Positions 16,529 through 24,465 of a stretch of 30,164 nt of DNA are shown piece after piece. The notes below the pieces were generated by a model. It saw only the letters and a program-made list of their open reading frames with translations. It made no database searches and had not been told where the DNA came from. The translations under genes and the position numbers were made by a program. This DNA is from an uncultured bacterium. Lineage in GTDB: Bacteria > Bacteroidota > Bacteroidia > Bacteroidales > Bacteroidaceae. The first letter of the stretch is position 1; each line of letters begins with the position of its first letter. Location of the stretch: the NCBI GenBank assembly GCA_905214795.1, contig CAJMNM010000037.1, positions 1 to 30,164 of the forward strand, written 5' to 3'.

Positions 16529-16741
16529 ATGGCAAACTACGGAGGAGATGATATTGACAAGGTCATTACCGGCGGCATCGTATTTCACGGTGGCAGCAAG
16601 AAAAAAACAAACGCCCAACCAGAAAAGGTAAAGACAAAAGCCAAAAAGAAAGCCTACATTACAGGAGCACATGGTTCTGGGGCTGCAAAGATGAAGGCTG
16701 AAATCCGCCGTAAACGAGCAAATCGGCATAAAAACGGATAA
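16529..16741 (+). CDS. Small basic protein of unknown function
   Basis: Protein of 70 aa that I do not recognise. The N-terminal third (ANYGGDDIDKVITGGIVFHGG) is glycine-rich and mildly acidic. The rest is very rich in Lys and Arg, with SKKKTN, KTKAKKKA, then YITGAHGSGAAKMKAEIRRK and RANRHKNG. There is no signal peptide, membrane segment or cysteine. The basic tail suggests nucleic-acid or ribosome binding, which is inference only. It starts 11 bp after the AICAR formyltransferase stop and ends 27 bp before a good terminator, which supports it as a real gene of that operon. A shadow ORF on the opposite strand is cysteine-rich and less plausible. Confidence 0.7.
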   Translation: MANYGGDDIDKVITGGIVFHGGSKKKTNAQPEKVKTKAKKKAYITGAHGSGAAKMKAEIRRKRANRHKNG

Positions 16742-16767
16742 AGTTTAATGTAATATTACTTAAAAAT

Positions 16768-16797
16768 GGCTGCAATATGATATTTGCAGCCTTTTTT
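16768..16797 (+). terminator. Intrinsic terminator
   Basis: GGCTGCAA (16768-16775) pairs with TTGCAGCC (16784-16791) across an 8-base loop and is followed by TTTTTT. It ends the AICAR formyltransferase and small-protein transcript. Confidence 0.85.
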
Positions 16798-16832
16798 GTT
16801 TTACGGCATGATATTTTTTACAAAAAAACAAT

Positions 16833-16840
16833 TTACTTTG
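16833..16840 (+). promoter_or_regulatory. Probable -7 box (TTACTTTG) for the antiporter gene
   Basis: One mismatch to TAnnTTTG, 27 bp before the ATG and downstream of the previous terminator. The gene needs its own promoter here. Confidence 0.45.
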
Positions 16841-16867
16841 CTACAGTGAAATATAAATAAAGCTGCC

Positions 16868-18940
16868 ATGATTTTATATGCCATTACCGAATTCAATTTA
16901 CCTATTGGTAATCCGATACTTAAATTTCTGTTACTACTCATCATCATGCTGGTTACTCCACTCTTGCTTAATAAAGTAAGGGTTCCTCATTTGCTTGGCC
17001 TTATTATTGCAGGAGCCATCATAGGTCCTCACGGATTCAATCTGATTCTTCGCGATAGCAGCATCATCATGTCAGGTACAGCAGGTCTACTTTATATTAT
17101 GTTTCTTGCAGGACTTGAAATCGACATGAACGATTTTAAGCGTAACAGCATAAAAAGTCTGACATTCGGACTATATACTTTCCTCATACCGATGTTACTC
17201 GGTACTTTTTCAGGAATCTATCTACTTCACTTTAATTTGATAACTTCCATATTACTTGCAAGTATGTTTGCATCTCATACCCTTATTGCCTATCCCATTA
17301 TCAGCAAAATGGGTATCACAAAAGATTTATCTGTAGGTATTACGGTCGGAGGAACCATGGTTACGGATATACTGGCATTACTTGTCTTAACCATCATTGT
17401 CGGCATGACTACCGGTGAGGTTAATAACATATTTTGGTTACGTCTTGGACTATCAATCATTGTCTTTACCCTTTTCGTTCTATTTATATTTCCCATTATT
17501 GGACGATGGTTCTTCAAACAATTCAATGATTCCATCGCACAGTATTTATTTGTACTTGCCATGGTTTTCCTTGGCGCTTATCTTGCAGAATTAGCTCAAA
17601 TGGAAGGTATTATTGGCTCTTTTCTTACCGGACTGGCTTTAAACCGGCAAATTCCACGCAGTTCACCGCTTATGAACCGCATAGAATTTGTCGGTAATGC
17701 CATTTTTATTCCCTTCTTTCTAATTGGAGTCGGTATGCTTATTGATTATCATGCTTTTATCAATAGTGCAGAAACGATCTATGTAGGTTGCGTTATGATT
17801 ATCATTGCCACTGTTGCAAAATACATAGCAGCGTGGGCAACCCAAAAAACATTCAAACTTTCAAAAGATCAACGCCACCTGATATTTGGACTCAGCAATG
17901 CACAAGCCGCCGCAACACTAGCTGCTGTTTTGGTCGGTTACAACGTAATTCTTGGTGTTGACACACAAGGAAATCCAATACGTTTACTTAATGAAAGCGT
18001 TCTTAATGGAACTATTTTAATGATTCTTGTCACCTGCACTATTGCAACATTTACCGCTCAGAAAGCAGCCGGACATATAGCCATTAAAACACAATCCAAC
18101 GATCAGGAACTACGACGAACATTACGCCACGAACATATTTTAATCCCAGTAAGCAATCAGCAAACAGTAGAAGAACTCATAAATTTAAGTCTTACAATCA
18201 AATCTCCTAAAAACAAGGATGGACTTTATGCACTTAAAGTTATCAATAGCCATGAATCAGACGAAGGAGCCCTAAAATCATCCCAAAAATTATTAGAAAA
18301 AGCAGTCCAAACAGCAGTCGCAGCGGATGTACATATTCAAGACATGATACGTTATGATCTCAATACAGCAAACGCAATTACCAGCGTCATCTGTGAAAAC
18401 AATATCACAGACATGGTACTAGGATTACATCAACATCATGCTATACCTGCTGATTTTCTTGGAAAAATTACTGACGGAATATTATGTGCAAACGGAGTCA
18501 ACGCCTATATATATAAACCCCAACAACCTTTGGCAACTATAAAACGTCATCTTATCGTTATACCTCCCCATGGAGAATACGAAAGTGGGTTTACGACAAC
18601 TTTACAAAAATTAAAGAATATGATGCTAAATCTAGGCGTTGAAACCATATTCTTTTGTAATGACGATACTAAAAAAGCCATTAACTCTATAATAGGAAAA
18701 GAAGCAAAAGAAATGAAATTCAAATCATTCAACAATTGGGAAGATTTTCTGATTTTGTTCCGTGAAACCAAGACCAACGACTGTATGTGGATTATACTCA
18801 GTAGAAAAGATGGAGTTTCGTATCAACCCATCATGCCTAAAATACCACGTTATTTAAACAAGTATTTCCAACAAAACAGCTTTATACTTATCTATCCCAA
18901 ACAGGCCAACATGGAAGGAAGCAATCCTTTTCTTGTATAA
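16868..18940 (+). CDS. CPA2-family cation:proton antiporter with C-terminal USP-like region
   Basis: Protein of 690 aa. Residues about 15-405 form roughly 12 membrane helices of a Na+(K+)/H+ exchanger domain, with VPHLLGLIIAGAIIGPHG, LYIMFLAGLEIDMNDF and the ion-site region GTMVTDILALLVL, as well as GSFLTGLALNRQIP. After about residue 410 a cytoplasmic region resembles tandem universal-stress-protein folds: HILIPVSNQQTVEELINL, then ANAITSVICENNITDMVLG and HLIVIPPHGEYESGF. It probably exchanges monovalent cations for protons at the inner membrane to manage pH or salt, with the tail regulating activity. It is monocistronic and converges on the M23 peptidase gene with only 3 bp between stops. 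Confidence 0.9.
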   Translation: MILYAITEFNLPIGNPILKFLLLLIIMLVTPLLLNKVRVPHLLGLIIAGAIIGPHGFNLILRDSSIIMSGTAGLLYIMFLAGLEIDMNDFKRNSIKSLTFGLYTFLIPMLLGTFSGIYLLHFNLITSILLASMFASHTLIAYPIISKMGITKDLSVGITVGGTMVTDILALLVLTIIVGMTTGEVNNIFWLRLGLSIIVFTLFVLFIFPIIGRWFFKQFNDSIAQYLFVLAMVFLGAYLAELAQMEGIIGSFLTGLALNRQIPRSSPLMNRIEFVGNAIFIPFFLIGVGMLIDYHAFINSAETIYVGCVMIIIATVAKYIAAWATQKTFKLSKDQRHLIFGLSNAQAAATLAAVLVGYNVILGVDTQGNPIRLLNESVLNGTILMILVTCTIATFTAQKAAGHIAIKTQSNDQELRRTLRHEHILIPVSNQQTVEELINLSLTIKSPKNKDGLYALKVINSHESDEGALKSSQKLLEKAVQTAVAADVHIQDMIRYDLNTANAITSVICENNITDMVLGLHQHHAIPADFLGKITDGILCANGVNAYIYKPQQPLATIKRHLIVIPPHGEYESGFTTTLQKLKNMMLNLGVETIFFCNDDTKKAINSIIGKEAKEMKFKSFNNWEDFLILFRETKTNDCMWIILSRKDGVSYQPIMPKIPRYLNKYFQQNSFILIYPKQANMEGSNPFLV

Positions 18941-18943
18941 ACC

Positions 18944-19669
18944 TTAATGTTTCTTCACCAATACACGATGCCCTGACTTTTTAAAAACTAAGATTCCCTT
19001 TTTTAAGCTATGTGCTGAATGATCAAATAAATAGTTACTATTAATGGCATAACCATTAACTCTGACCTCAAAATGACAATGATCTGTTGAGGCACGCCCA
19101 GTCCGTCCTACTAAAGCGATAGGTTCACCAGCCTGTACCACATCTCCGACCTTTACAAGATTCTGCTTATTATGAGCATAACAAGTTTCCAAGCCATTAG
19201 CATGGCGTATCACAATCATCTTCCCATAAGCCGAATAAGTGCCGGAAAAACGAACAACACCATCAAATACGGCTAAAATTTTCTCACCTCGTGGTGCTTT
19301 TATATCCGTTCCGCTATGATTCTTCCTTGATCCGCCAAAATGACTGATTACTTTCCCTTCCGGTAAAGGATAGCACCATGCACAAGAATCCAGATTATTC
19401 AAATCTAACTTAAAGGAAGTTCTGTCTTCAAACAATCCCGGTGTAGGAACTTTTACATGTTGTGTTTCCACTTTTGTTAACGGACGAGTCAAATCAACCA
19501 AAACAACGGTTTCTTTTTTTTCCTTATCTGGCGATAATTCAAAATATTTATCCCGTATAGATAAGGAAATATTCTCTACACTAAAGTTGCATTCTTTACC
19601 ACTCGTAAATAATTCAGGAAAAAAAAACAACAGTAACAATAAATTCAAACGATGTAACAAGACAGTCAT
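18944..19669 (-). CDS. M23 (LytM-type) metallopeptidase, exported
   Basis: Protein of 241 aa with a hydrophobic N-terminal signal segment (about 7-20). The C-terminal peptidase_M23 domain (about 100-225) carries all the zinc and catalytic ligands: H118 and D122 in HSGTDIKA, H166 in CYAHNK, and H197/H199 in DHCHFEVRVNG. It should cut peptide cross-links of peptidoglycan, or regulate amidases, in the periplasm. A linker region (about 30-95) is unassigned. Its ATG shares one base with the pgeF stop (TAATG), so translation is coupled. It is the last gene of the hpt-adk-obg-pgeF operon. Confidence 0.9.
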   Translation of the reverse strand: MTVLLHRLNLLLLLFFFPELFTSGKECNFSVENISLSIRDKYFELSPDKEKKETVVLVDLTRPLTKVETQHVKVPTPGLFEDRTSFKLDLNNLDSCAWCYPLPEGKVISHFGGSRKNHSGTDIKAPRGEKILAVFDGVVRFSGTYSAYGKMIVIRHANGLETCYAHNKQNLVKVGDVVQAGEPIALVGRTGRASTDHCHFEVRVNGYAINSNYLFDHSAHSLKKGILVFKKSGHRVLVKKH

Positions 19670-20481
19670 TAACGTTCCTCCATCAACATAATACCATTCA
19701 ATATCCGCCCACTGTTGATACCCGCTCTACGAGCTGAAAAAAAACGATCATAGTTTGTATAAGTACAAATGCCTGACAAACTAATATTTTCATTCTTTAC
19801 TCCACATTCCTGCATTAACCAGCTGTTGGCTTCCCATAAATCAATATGCCATTTCATACCACCCAACATTGCCGGATAACGCGCCGCAATACGTTCTAAA
19901 GGAAAACATGCGCCTCTGAAAGATTCATAAACCTCATCCCCCACCTCAAAAGAATCCATTGAAATTCCAGGGCCAATCACAGCCTTCAATTGACTCGGTT
20001 TTGTACCATACGCTTTCTCCATCCGAATAATGGCATTTTCTACTATTTTCTGGACTGTACCACGCCACCCTGCATGAATCGCAGCAACAGCTTGGTTATT
20101 CTCATCATAAAGTAGTAATGGTATGCAATCAGCAGTTGACACACAAACACAAGCTTCCGGAATATCAGTCATCAGACCGTCAACGCCTTCTAGCGTTTGT
20201 CGTCTGACAAAATCCTCTTGTAACAAGAATTCCTTATCTATTTTATACACTTTATCATGATGCGTCTGATGTGGAATTATTAATCGTGACGGACTTAACC
20301 CAAGTTTGTTACAAAGTAATTCTCGATTACGGACAACATGTGCAAACTCATCTCCACAATAAGCATTTGCATTAAATGATGCATATGCCCCTTTACTCAC
20401 TCCTCCTTGCCTACAAGTGCTGAATGCTTTTACATGTTTTCCTAAATCATATTGCAACAAAACCGGTTCAAAATCAGTCAT
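19669..20481 (-). CDS. pgeF: PgeF/YfiH family (laccase-domain) protein
   Basis: Protein of 270 aa of the Cu-oxidase_4/YfiH family. The metal-site ligands are visible: H71 in PHQTHHDKVY, C119 in VSTADCIPLLLYD and H136 in AIHAGWRGTV. The C-terminal CTYTNYDRFFSARRAG is diagnostic. Members are cytoplasmic: the E. coli homologue removes wrongly built UDP-MurNAc-L-Ser, and related proteins act on purine nucleosides or as multicopper-like oxidases. The exact activity here is therefore open. It lies 28 bp after obg and is translationally coupled to an M23 peptidase gene, which fits a peptidoglycan-editing role. Confidence 0.92.
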   Translation of the reverse strand: MTDFEPVLLQYDLGKHVKAFSTCRQGGVSKGAYASFNANAYCGDEFAHVVRNRELLCNKLGLSPSRLIIPHQTHHDKVYKIDKEFLLQEDFVRRQTLEGVDGLMTDIPEACVCVSTADCIPLLLYDENNQAVAAIHAGWRGTVQKIVENAIIRMEKAYGTKPSQLKAVIGPGISMDSFEVGDEVYESFRGACFPLERIAARYPAMLGGMKWHIDLWEANSWLMQECGVKNENISLSGICTYTNYDRFFSARRAGINSGRILNGIMLMEER

Positions 20482-20509
20482 CTTTTCACATTCTATTTAT
20501 CAGATATAT

Positions 20510-21670
20510 CTATTCATCTTCGTATTCAAAGTCCTCCAGATCTTCTATTTCATCTTCATCAACATATTCAATATCATCATCTTCTCCCATTGCACTCAAC
20601 TCACTTTGCAATACGCCAAGATCCTTATTTTTATGTACAATTCGTGTTTGATCTGTTATGGCCTGTAATTTATTGCTCTCACTATTCAATTCTTTCCACA
20701 AAATATCTTTCAACTGATCAATGCCTTTTCCACTTACAGCAGAAATAAACACATGGGGCACATCATCTGGAAGATTCTCTGAAAGCATTGCAATTAATTC
20801 TTCATCTAACAAATCGCTCTTCGTAACAGCCAACACACGCTGCTTATCCAGCAATTCTGGATTAAATGTAGCAACCTCATTCAACAACACGTCATATTCT
20901 TTCTTGATATCATCAGTGTCTCCTGGCACCATAAACAACAAAAGAGAATTCCGTTCAATATGTCTCAAAAAGCGCAAACCTAACCCTTTGCCTTCACTTG
21001 CACCTTCAATGATCCCAGGAATATCTGCCATCACGAATGATTGATTATCTCGATATGACACTATACCCAAGCTAGGCTCTAAAGTTGTAAAAGGATAATT
21101 TGCGATTTTGGGACGAGCTGATGAAACTGCACTCAACAAAGTTGACTTTCCTGCATTTGGGAATCCGACCAAACCGACATCAGCCAACAATTTCAATTCT
21201 AAAATAACTGTCAACTCTTGCATTGGCTCTCCTGGCTGAGCAAAACGAGGAGCCTGATTAGTCGCTGTACGAAATTCCCAGTTTCCCAAGCCACCTCGAC
21301 CACCTTTCAATAACAGAACAACTTGTCCGTCAGAAGTCACATCACAAATATATTCGCCGGTTTCTGCATTATAAACTACAGTTCCACAAGGAACATCAAT
21401 ATATTTGTCCTCGCCATCCTTACCTGTCGAGCGGCACTTTGAACCATTTCCTCCATGACCGGCAAACACATGACGATCATAACGCAAATGAAGTAATGTC
21501 CAATAATTACGATTACCGCGCAGATAGATATGGCCGCCCCGACCGCCATTTCCTCCATCCGGTCCACCGTTTGGCTGATATTTGGCACGATGCATGTGCA
21601 TGGAACCTCGCCCTCCTTTTCCTGAACGGCAATAAATTTTCACATAGTCTACAAAGTTCGATTCAGCCAT
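20510..21670 (-). CDS. obg: Obg/CgtA GTPase
   Basis: Protein of 386 aa. The N-terminal Obg fold (1 to about 158) is glycine-rich (RSGKGGRGSMH, GGPDGGNGGRGGHIYLRG). The G domain shows G1 GFPNAGKST near residue 167, DIPGIIEGASEGKGLG (G3), TKSD (G4) and ISAVSGKG (G5). The C-terminus is a strongly acidic tail (DDDIEYVDEDEIEDLEDFE), as in many Obg proteins, in place of an OCT domain. It works in late 50S ribosome assembly and the stringent response. It lies 48 bp after adk and 28 bp before pgeF. Confidence 0.97.
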   Translation of the reverse strand: MAESNFVDYVKIYCRSGKGGRGSMHMHRAKYQPNGGPDGGNGGRGGHIYLRGNRNYWTLLHLRYDRHVFAGHGGNGSKCRSTGKDGEDKYIDVPCGTVVYNAETGEYICDVTSDGQVVLLLKGGRGGLGNWEFRTATNQAPRFAQPGEPMQELTVILELKLLADVGLVGFPNAGKSTLLSAVSSARPKIANYPFTTLEPSLGIVSYRDNQSFVMADIPGIIEGASEGKGLGLRFLRHIERNSLLLFMVPGDTDDIKKEYDVLLNEVATFNPELLDKQRVLAVTKSDLLDEELIAMLSENLPDDVPHVFISAVSGKGIDQLKDILWKELNSESNKLQAITDQTRIVHKNKDLGVLQSELSAMGEDDDIEYVDEDEIEDLEDFEYEDE

Positions 21671-21718
21671 ATCTGTCTGTTTGGTTATTTATAATACTTT
21701 TAATCTTATAATCTTAAT

Positions 21719-22288
21719 TTATGCTTTATCAATAGCATTGCAAATGTCTGCAAAGATTACGTCCAGTTCACCTGTACCCTTGATATGGGTATATTTTCCG
21801 TCATTCTTATACCAATCAATCAATGGTGAAGTTTGATTATGATAAACATCCAATCTTTTCTTAATAGTTTCTTCATTATCATCAGCACGACCAGAAATCT
21901 GACCACGTTTAATCAAACGGTCCATCAATTCATCTTCCGGAACCTCAAGATCAAGCATTACACTTACTTCTGTACCACGCTCTGCCAACATTGCTTTCAA
22001 GGCCTCTGCCTGTGGAATTGTACGTGGAAAACCATCAAAAATCACACCTTCAACCGGGCCGAAACCATCATATACACTAGCCAAGATATCAATCATCAGT
22101 GAATCAGGAATCAACTGACCGTTATCAATATATCCCTTAGCTGTTTTACCAAGTTCTGTACCATTTTTGATTTCACCACGAAGCACATCTCCTGTAGAGA
22201 TATGTTTGAAACCATACTTTTCTACAATCTTATCACTTTGTGTACCCTTACCTGAACCGGGTGCACCAAAAATTACTATATTCTTCAT
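21719..22288 (-). CDS. adk: Adenylate kinase
   Basis: Protein of 189 aa from the start KNIVIFGAPGSGKGTQ; upstream in-frame starts would prepend 11 residues ahead of the P-loop strand and are unlikely. The P-loop GAPGSGKGT (8-16), the AMP-binding TGDVLRGEI, and DGFPRTIPQAEAL are all present, and the LID region has RGQISGRADDN, the short-lid form. It interconverts ATP + AMP and 2 ADP in the cytoplasm. It is the second gene of the operon, 35 bp after hpt. Confidence 0.97.
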   Translation of the reverse strand: MKNIVIFGAPGSGKGTQSDKIVEKYGFKHISTGDVLRGEIKNGTELGKTAKGYIDNGQLIPDSLMIDILASVYDGFGPVEGVIFDGFPRTIPQAEALKAMLAERGTEVSVMLDLEVPEDELMDRLIKRGQISGRADDNEETIKKRLDVYHNQTSPLIDWYKNDGKYTHIKGTGELDVIFADICNAIDKA

Positions 22289-22323
22289 ATTATTTATAAA
22301 TAAAATAGTGCTCTTAAACAAAA

Positions 22324-22866
22324 CTACTCCTCCACGACCCTATATATATCACGTACATTCCGTCCTAAGCCATCATAATCCAAACCATATCCTAAAATAA
22401 AATCATCAGGAATATCAAAACATCGATAACGAATATCAAGAGACACCTTTAAACGGCCCGGCTTAACCAAAAGCGAACAGATTGATAAAGAACGAGGAGA
22501 CATTGATCTTAACTTTGCTGTCAGGAAATCCATCGTCAAACCCGAATCAATAATGTCCTCAACTATAATGATATCACGTCCTTCTATATCATTACGTTCA
22601 ACACCAATCATCTCAAGTACCTTTCCTGTAGAGGATGTGCCTTTATATGAGGCTAATTTAATAAACGAAATACTCGCCTGAAGTTTAATTTCACGCATCA
22701 AATCAGCAGCAAAAACAAATGATCCGTTCAACACCGCCAAAAAAAGCGGAGAACCCGTTTCAAAGTCACGGTTTATCTCTGAAGCCACACGCTTCACTTG
22801 TCGCAGTATTTCTCTCTCGGGCAATGTTACGACAAATTTTTTATCCTTGACCTGAATCGTTTCCAT
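22324..22866 (-). CDS. hpt: Hypoxanthine phosphoribosyltransferase
   Basis: Protein of 180 aa of the type I PRTase family. The PRPP loop IIIVEDIIDSGLTM lies at about 99-112, with LAVLNGSFVFAADLMREI and SYKGTSSTGKV upstream and DDFILGYGLDYDGLGRN near the C-terminus as the purine-binding end. It salvages hypoxanthine or guanine to IMP or GMP with PRPP. The ATG at 22866 is chosen because a promoter -7 box at 22888-22895 covers the alternative TTG at 22890. It is the first gene of the hpt-adk-obg-pgeF-M23 operon. Confidence 0.95.
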   Translation of the reverse strand: METIQVKDKKFVVTLPEREILRQVKRVASEINRDFETGSPLFLAVLNGSFVFAADLMREIKLQASISFIKLASYKGTSSTGKVLEMIGVERNDIEGRDIIIVEDIIDSGLTMDFLTAKLRSMSPRSLSICSLLVKPGRLKVSLDIRYRCFDIPDDFILGYGLDYDGLGRNVRDIYRVVEE

Positions 22867-22887
22867 ATCTTTTTTGCTAATTTTGTG

Positions 22888-22895
22888 CAAAGATA
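22888..22895 (-). promoter_or_regulatory. Promoter -7 box (TATCTTTG) for the hpt operon
   Basis: Exact TAnnTTTG on the minus strand, 21 bp before the hpt ATG. It lies in an 84-bp divergent spacer shared with the NAD(P)HX repair gene. Confidence 0.75.
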
Positions 22896-22938
22896 CAAAA
22901 AATCCATAGAGAAAAAGTCAATACTATCTCAATTTAGT

Positions 22939-22946
22939 TATATTTG
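22939..22946 (+). promoter_or_regulatory. Possible promoter -7 box (TATATTTG) abutting a start codon
   Basis: TAnnTTTG match that ends only 4 bp before the ATG at 22951. If functional, the transcript would start at or next to the ATG, giving a leaderless mRNA. No TTTG is seen at -33. Confidence 0.5.
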
Positions 22947-22950
22947 CAAT

Positions 22951-24465
22951 ATGAAAATACTCACTTCGGCCCAACTGAAAGAACTGGATAAATATACAAT
23001 AGAACATGAACCAATTAGTTCTATTAACCTGATGGAACGAGTGGCTACAGCCATGACACAGGAAATTCTGAAAAGATGGTCAAAACAAAACCACTTCATT
23101 ATTTTCGCAGGCCCGGGAAATAACGGAGGCGATGCTTTAGCTATCGCACGTTTACTTGACAAAGAAGGTGTGGAAAATATACAAGTATTTTTGTTTAACA
23201 TTACAGGCAAACTGAGTGACGATTGTCTGACTAACAAAAAGAGATTAGAAAATTGCCGCCACATTGACTTTTCAGAGATTTCATCACAATTCACATTCCC
23301 CCATATTAATGATTCTGACATTATCATTGATGGACTTTTCGGCACAGGTTTGAATAAGCCCCTCAGCGGCGGATATGCAGGATTAACAAAAAAAATCAAT
23401 GAATGTAAGGCTAAGAAAGTAAGTATAGATATACCATCCGGACTGATGTGCGAAGACAATACCTATAATCTCATGACAAGCATAGTGCATGCAGATTTGA
23501 CATTAACAGTCCAACTCCCAAAATTATCTTTCTATTTTGCAGAAAATCAAAAATATTTAGGAGAAATTAAAGTGATTGACGCTCACCTTCATCCAGAAGG
23601 TTTGGCACAAGCTGAATGCAATATTTATGTCAACTCACGTGATGATGTAAAAAAACTCATTAAACCTCGTAATACTTTTGCCCATAAAGGTACCATGGGC
23701 CATGCCCTTATAGTCAGTGGTAGCTACGGCATGGCTGGAGCAACCATTCTATGTGCCAAAGCATGTATGAGAAGTGGTGTCGGAAAACTTACTATTCATA
23801 CACCGGAGCTCAACAATGATATTCTACAATGCAGTGTGCCTGAAGCAATTCTAAGTCACGATTTATCAGATGTTCTAATCTCCAAAGCGATTCCAACATA
23901 TGACTTCAACGCCATAGGAATAGGTCCTGGTATCGGTACAGACGCAGAAACAGCAGATGCCTTAAAAGAATTCATCCAAAATCACTCTGGTGAAATAGTT
24001 ATTGATGCTGATGCTATCAATATTCTAGGAGGCCACCCCGAATGGATGCACCTGTTGCCACAAGATGCTATTCTAACACCTCATCCTAAGGAATTGGAAA
24101 ATCTTGTAGGCCAATGTCAGGACAGTTATGACCGCCTTATAAAGGCACGTGAATTAGCAATCAAACTACAGATTTTTATCATCATAAAAGGACATTTCTC
24201 CATGATATGCACACCAACCGGACGTACCATAATCAATCCTACAGGAAATGCAGGCATGGCAACAGCTGGTAGTGGTGATGTTCTCACTGGTATACTTACA
24301 GGATTATTGGCACGTGGTTACACGGCAAATGAAGCATGCCAACTGGGCACTTATCTGCATGGATTAGCGGGAGACATTGTGCGTGATCTCAATGGAGAAG
24401 AATCTCTTATCGCAAGCGACATTGTAAACGCGTTACCAAAAGCATTCAAAACACTAAACGAATGA
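22951..24465 (+). CDS. nnr: Bifunctional NAD(P)H-hydrate epimerase / ADP-dependent dehydratase
   Basis: Protein of 504 aa. The N-terminal YjeF_N domain (1 to about 215) has FAGPGNNGGDALAIARLL near 52-69, DGLFGTGLNKPLSG and VSIDIPSGL; it interconverts the R and S forms of NAD(P)HX. The C-terminal kinase-like dehydratase (about 230-500) has HKGTMGHALIVSGSYGMAG, IGPGIGTD, VIDADAINIL, LTPHPKEL and GNAGMATAGSGDVLTGILTG; it restores NAD(P)H using ADP. The fused form is the usual one. The start at 22951 (KILTSAQLKELDKYT) matches the expected N-terminus; the frame is open further upstream but overlaps hpt. The next gene overlaps its stop by ATGA. Confidence 0.95.
   Translation: MKILTSAQLKELDKYTIEHEPISSINLMERVATAMTQEILKRWSKQNHFIIFAGPGNNGGDALAIARLLDKEGVENIQVFLFNITGKLSDDCLTNKKRLENCRHIDFSEISSQFTFPHINDSDIIIDGLFGTGLNKPLSGGYAGLTKKINECKAKKVSIDIPSGLMCEDNTYNLMTSIVHADLTLTVQLPKLSFYFAENQKYLGEIKVIDAHLHPEGLAQAECNIYVNSRDDVKKLIKPRNTFAHKGTMGHALIVSGSYGMAGATILCAKACMRSGVGKLTIHTPELNNDILQCSVPEAILSHDLSDVLISKAIPTYDFNAIGIGPGIGTDAETADALKEFIQNHSGEIVIDADAINILGGHPEWMHLLPQDAILTPHPKELENLVGQCQDSYDRLIKARELAIKLQIFIIIKGHFSMICTPTGRTIINPTGNAGMATAGSGDVLTGILTGLLARGYTANEACQLGTYLHGLAGDIVRDLNGEESLIASDIVNALPKAFKTLNE

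Noticed and set aside
20417..20748. Several plus-strand ORFs over the obg 3' end
   Set aside because: They are shadows of the acidic repeat-like C-terminal tail of Obg (Asp/Glu codons read in reverse).
22938..23459. 173-aa minus-strand ORF
   Set aside because: It is antisense to the epimerase domain of the NAD(P)HX repair gene, has no recognisable domain and overlaps its promoter.
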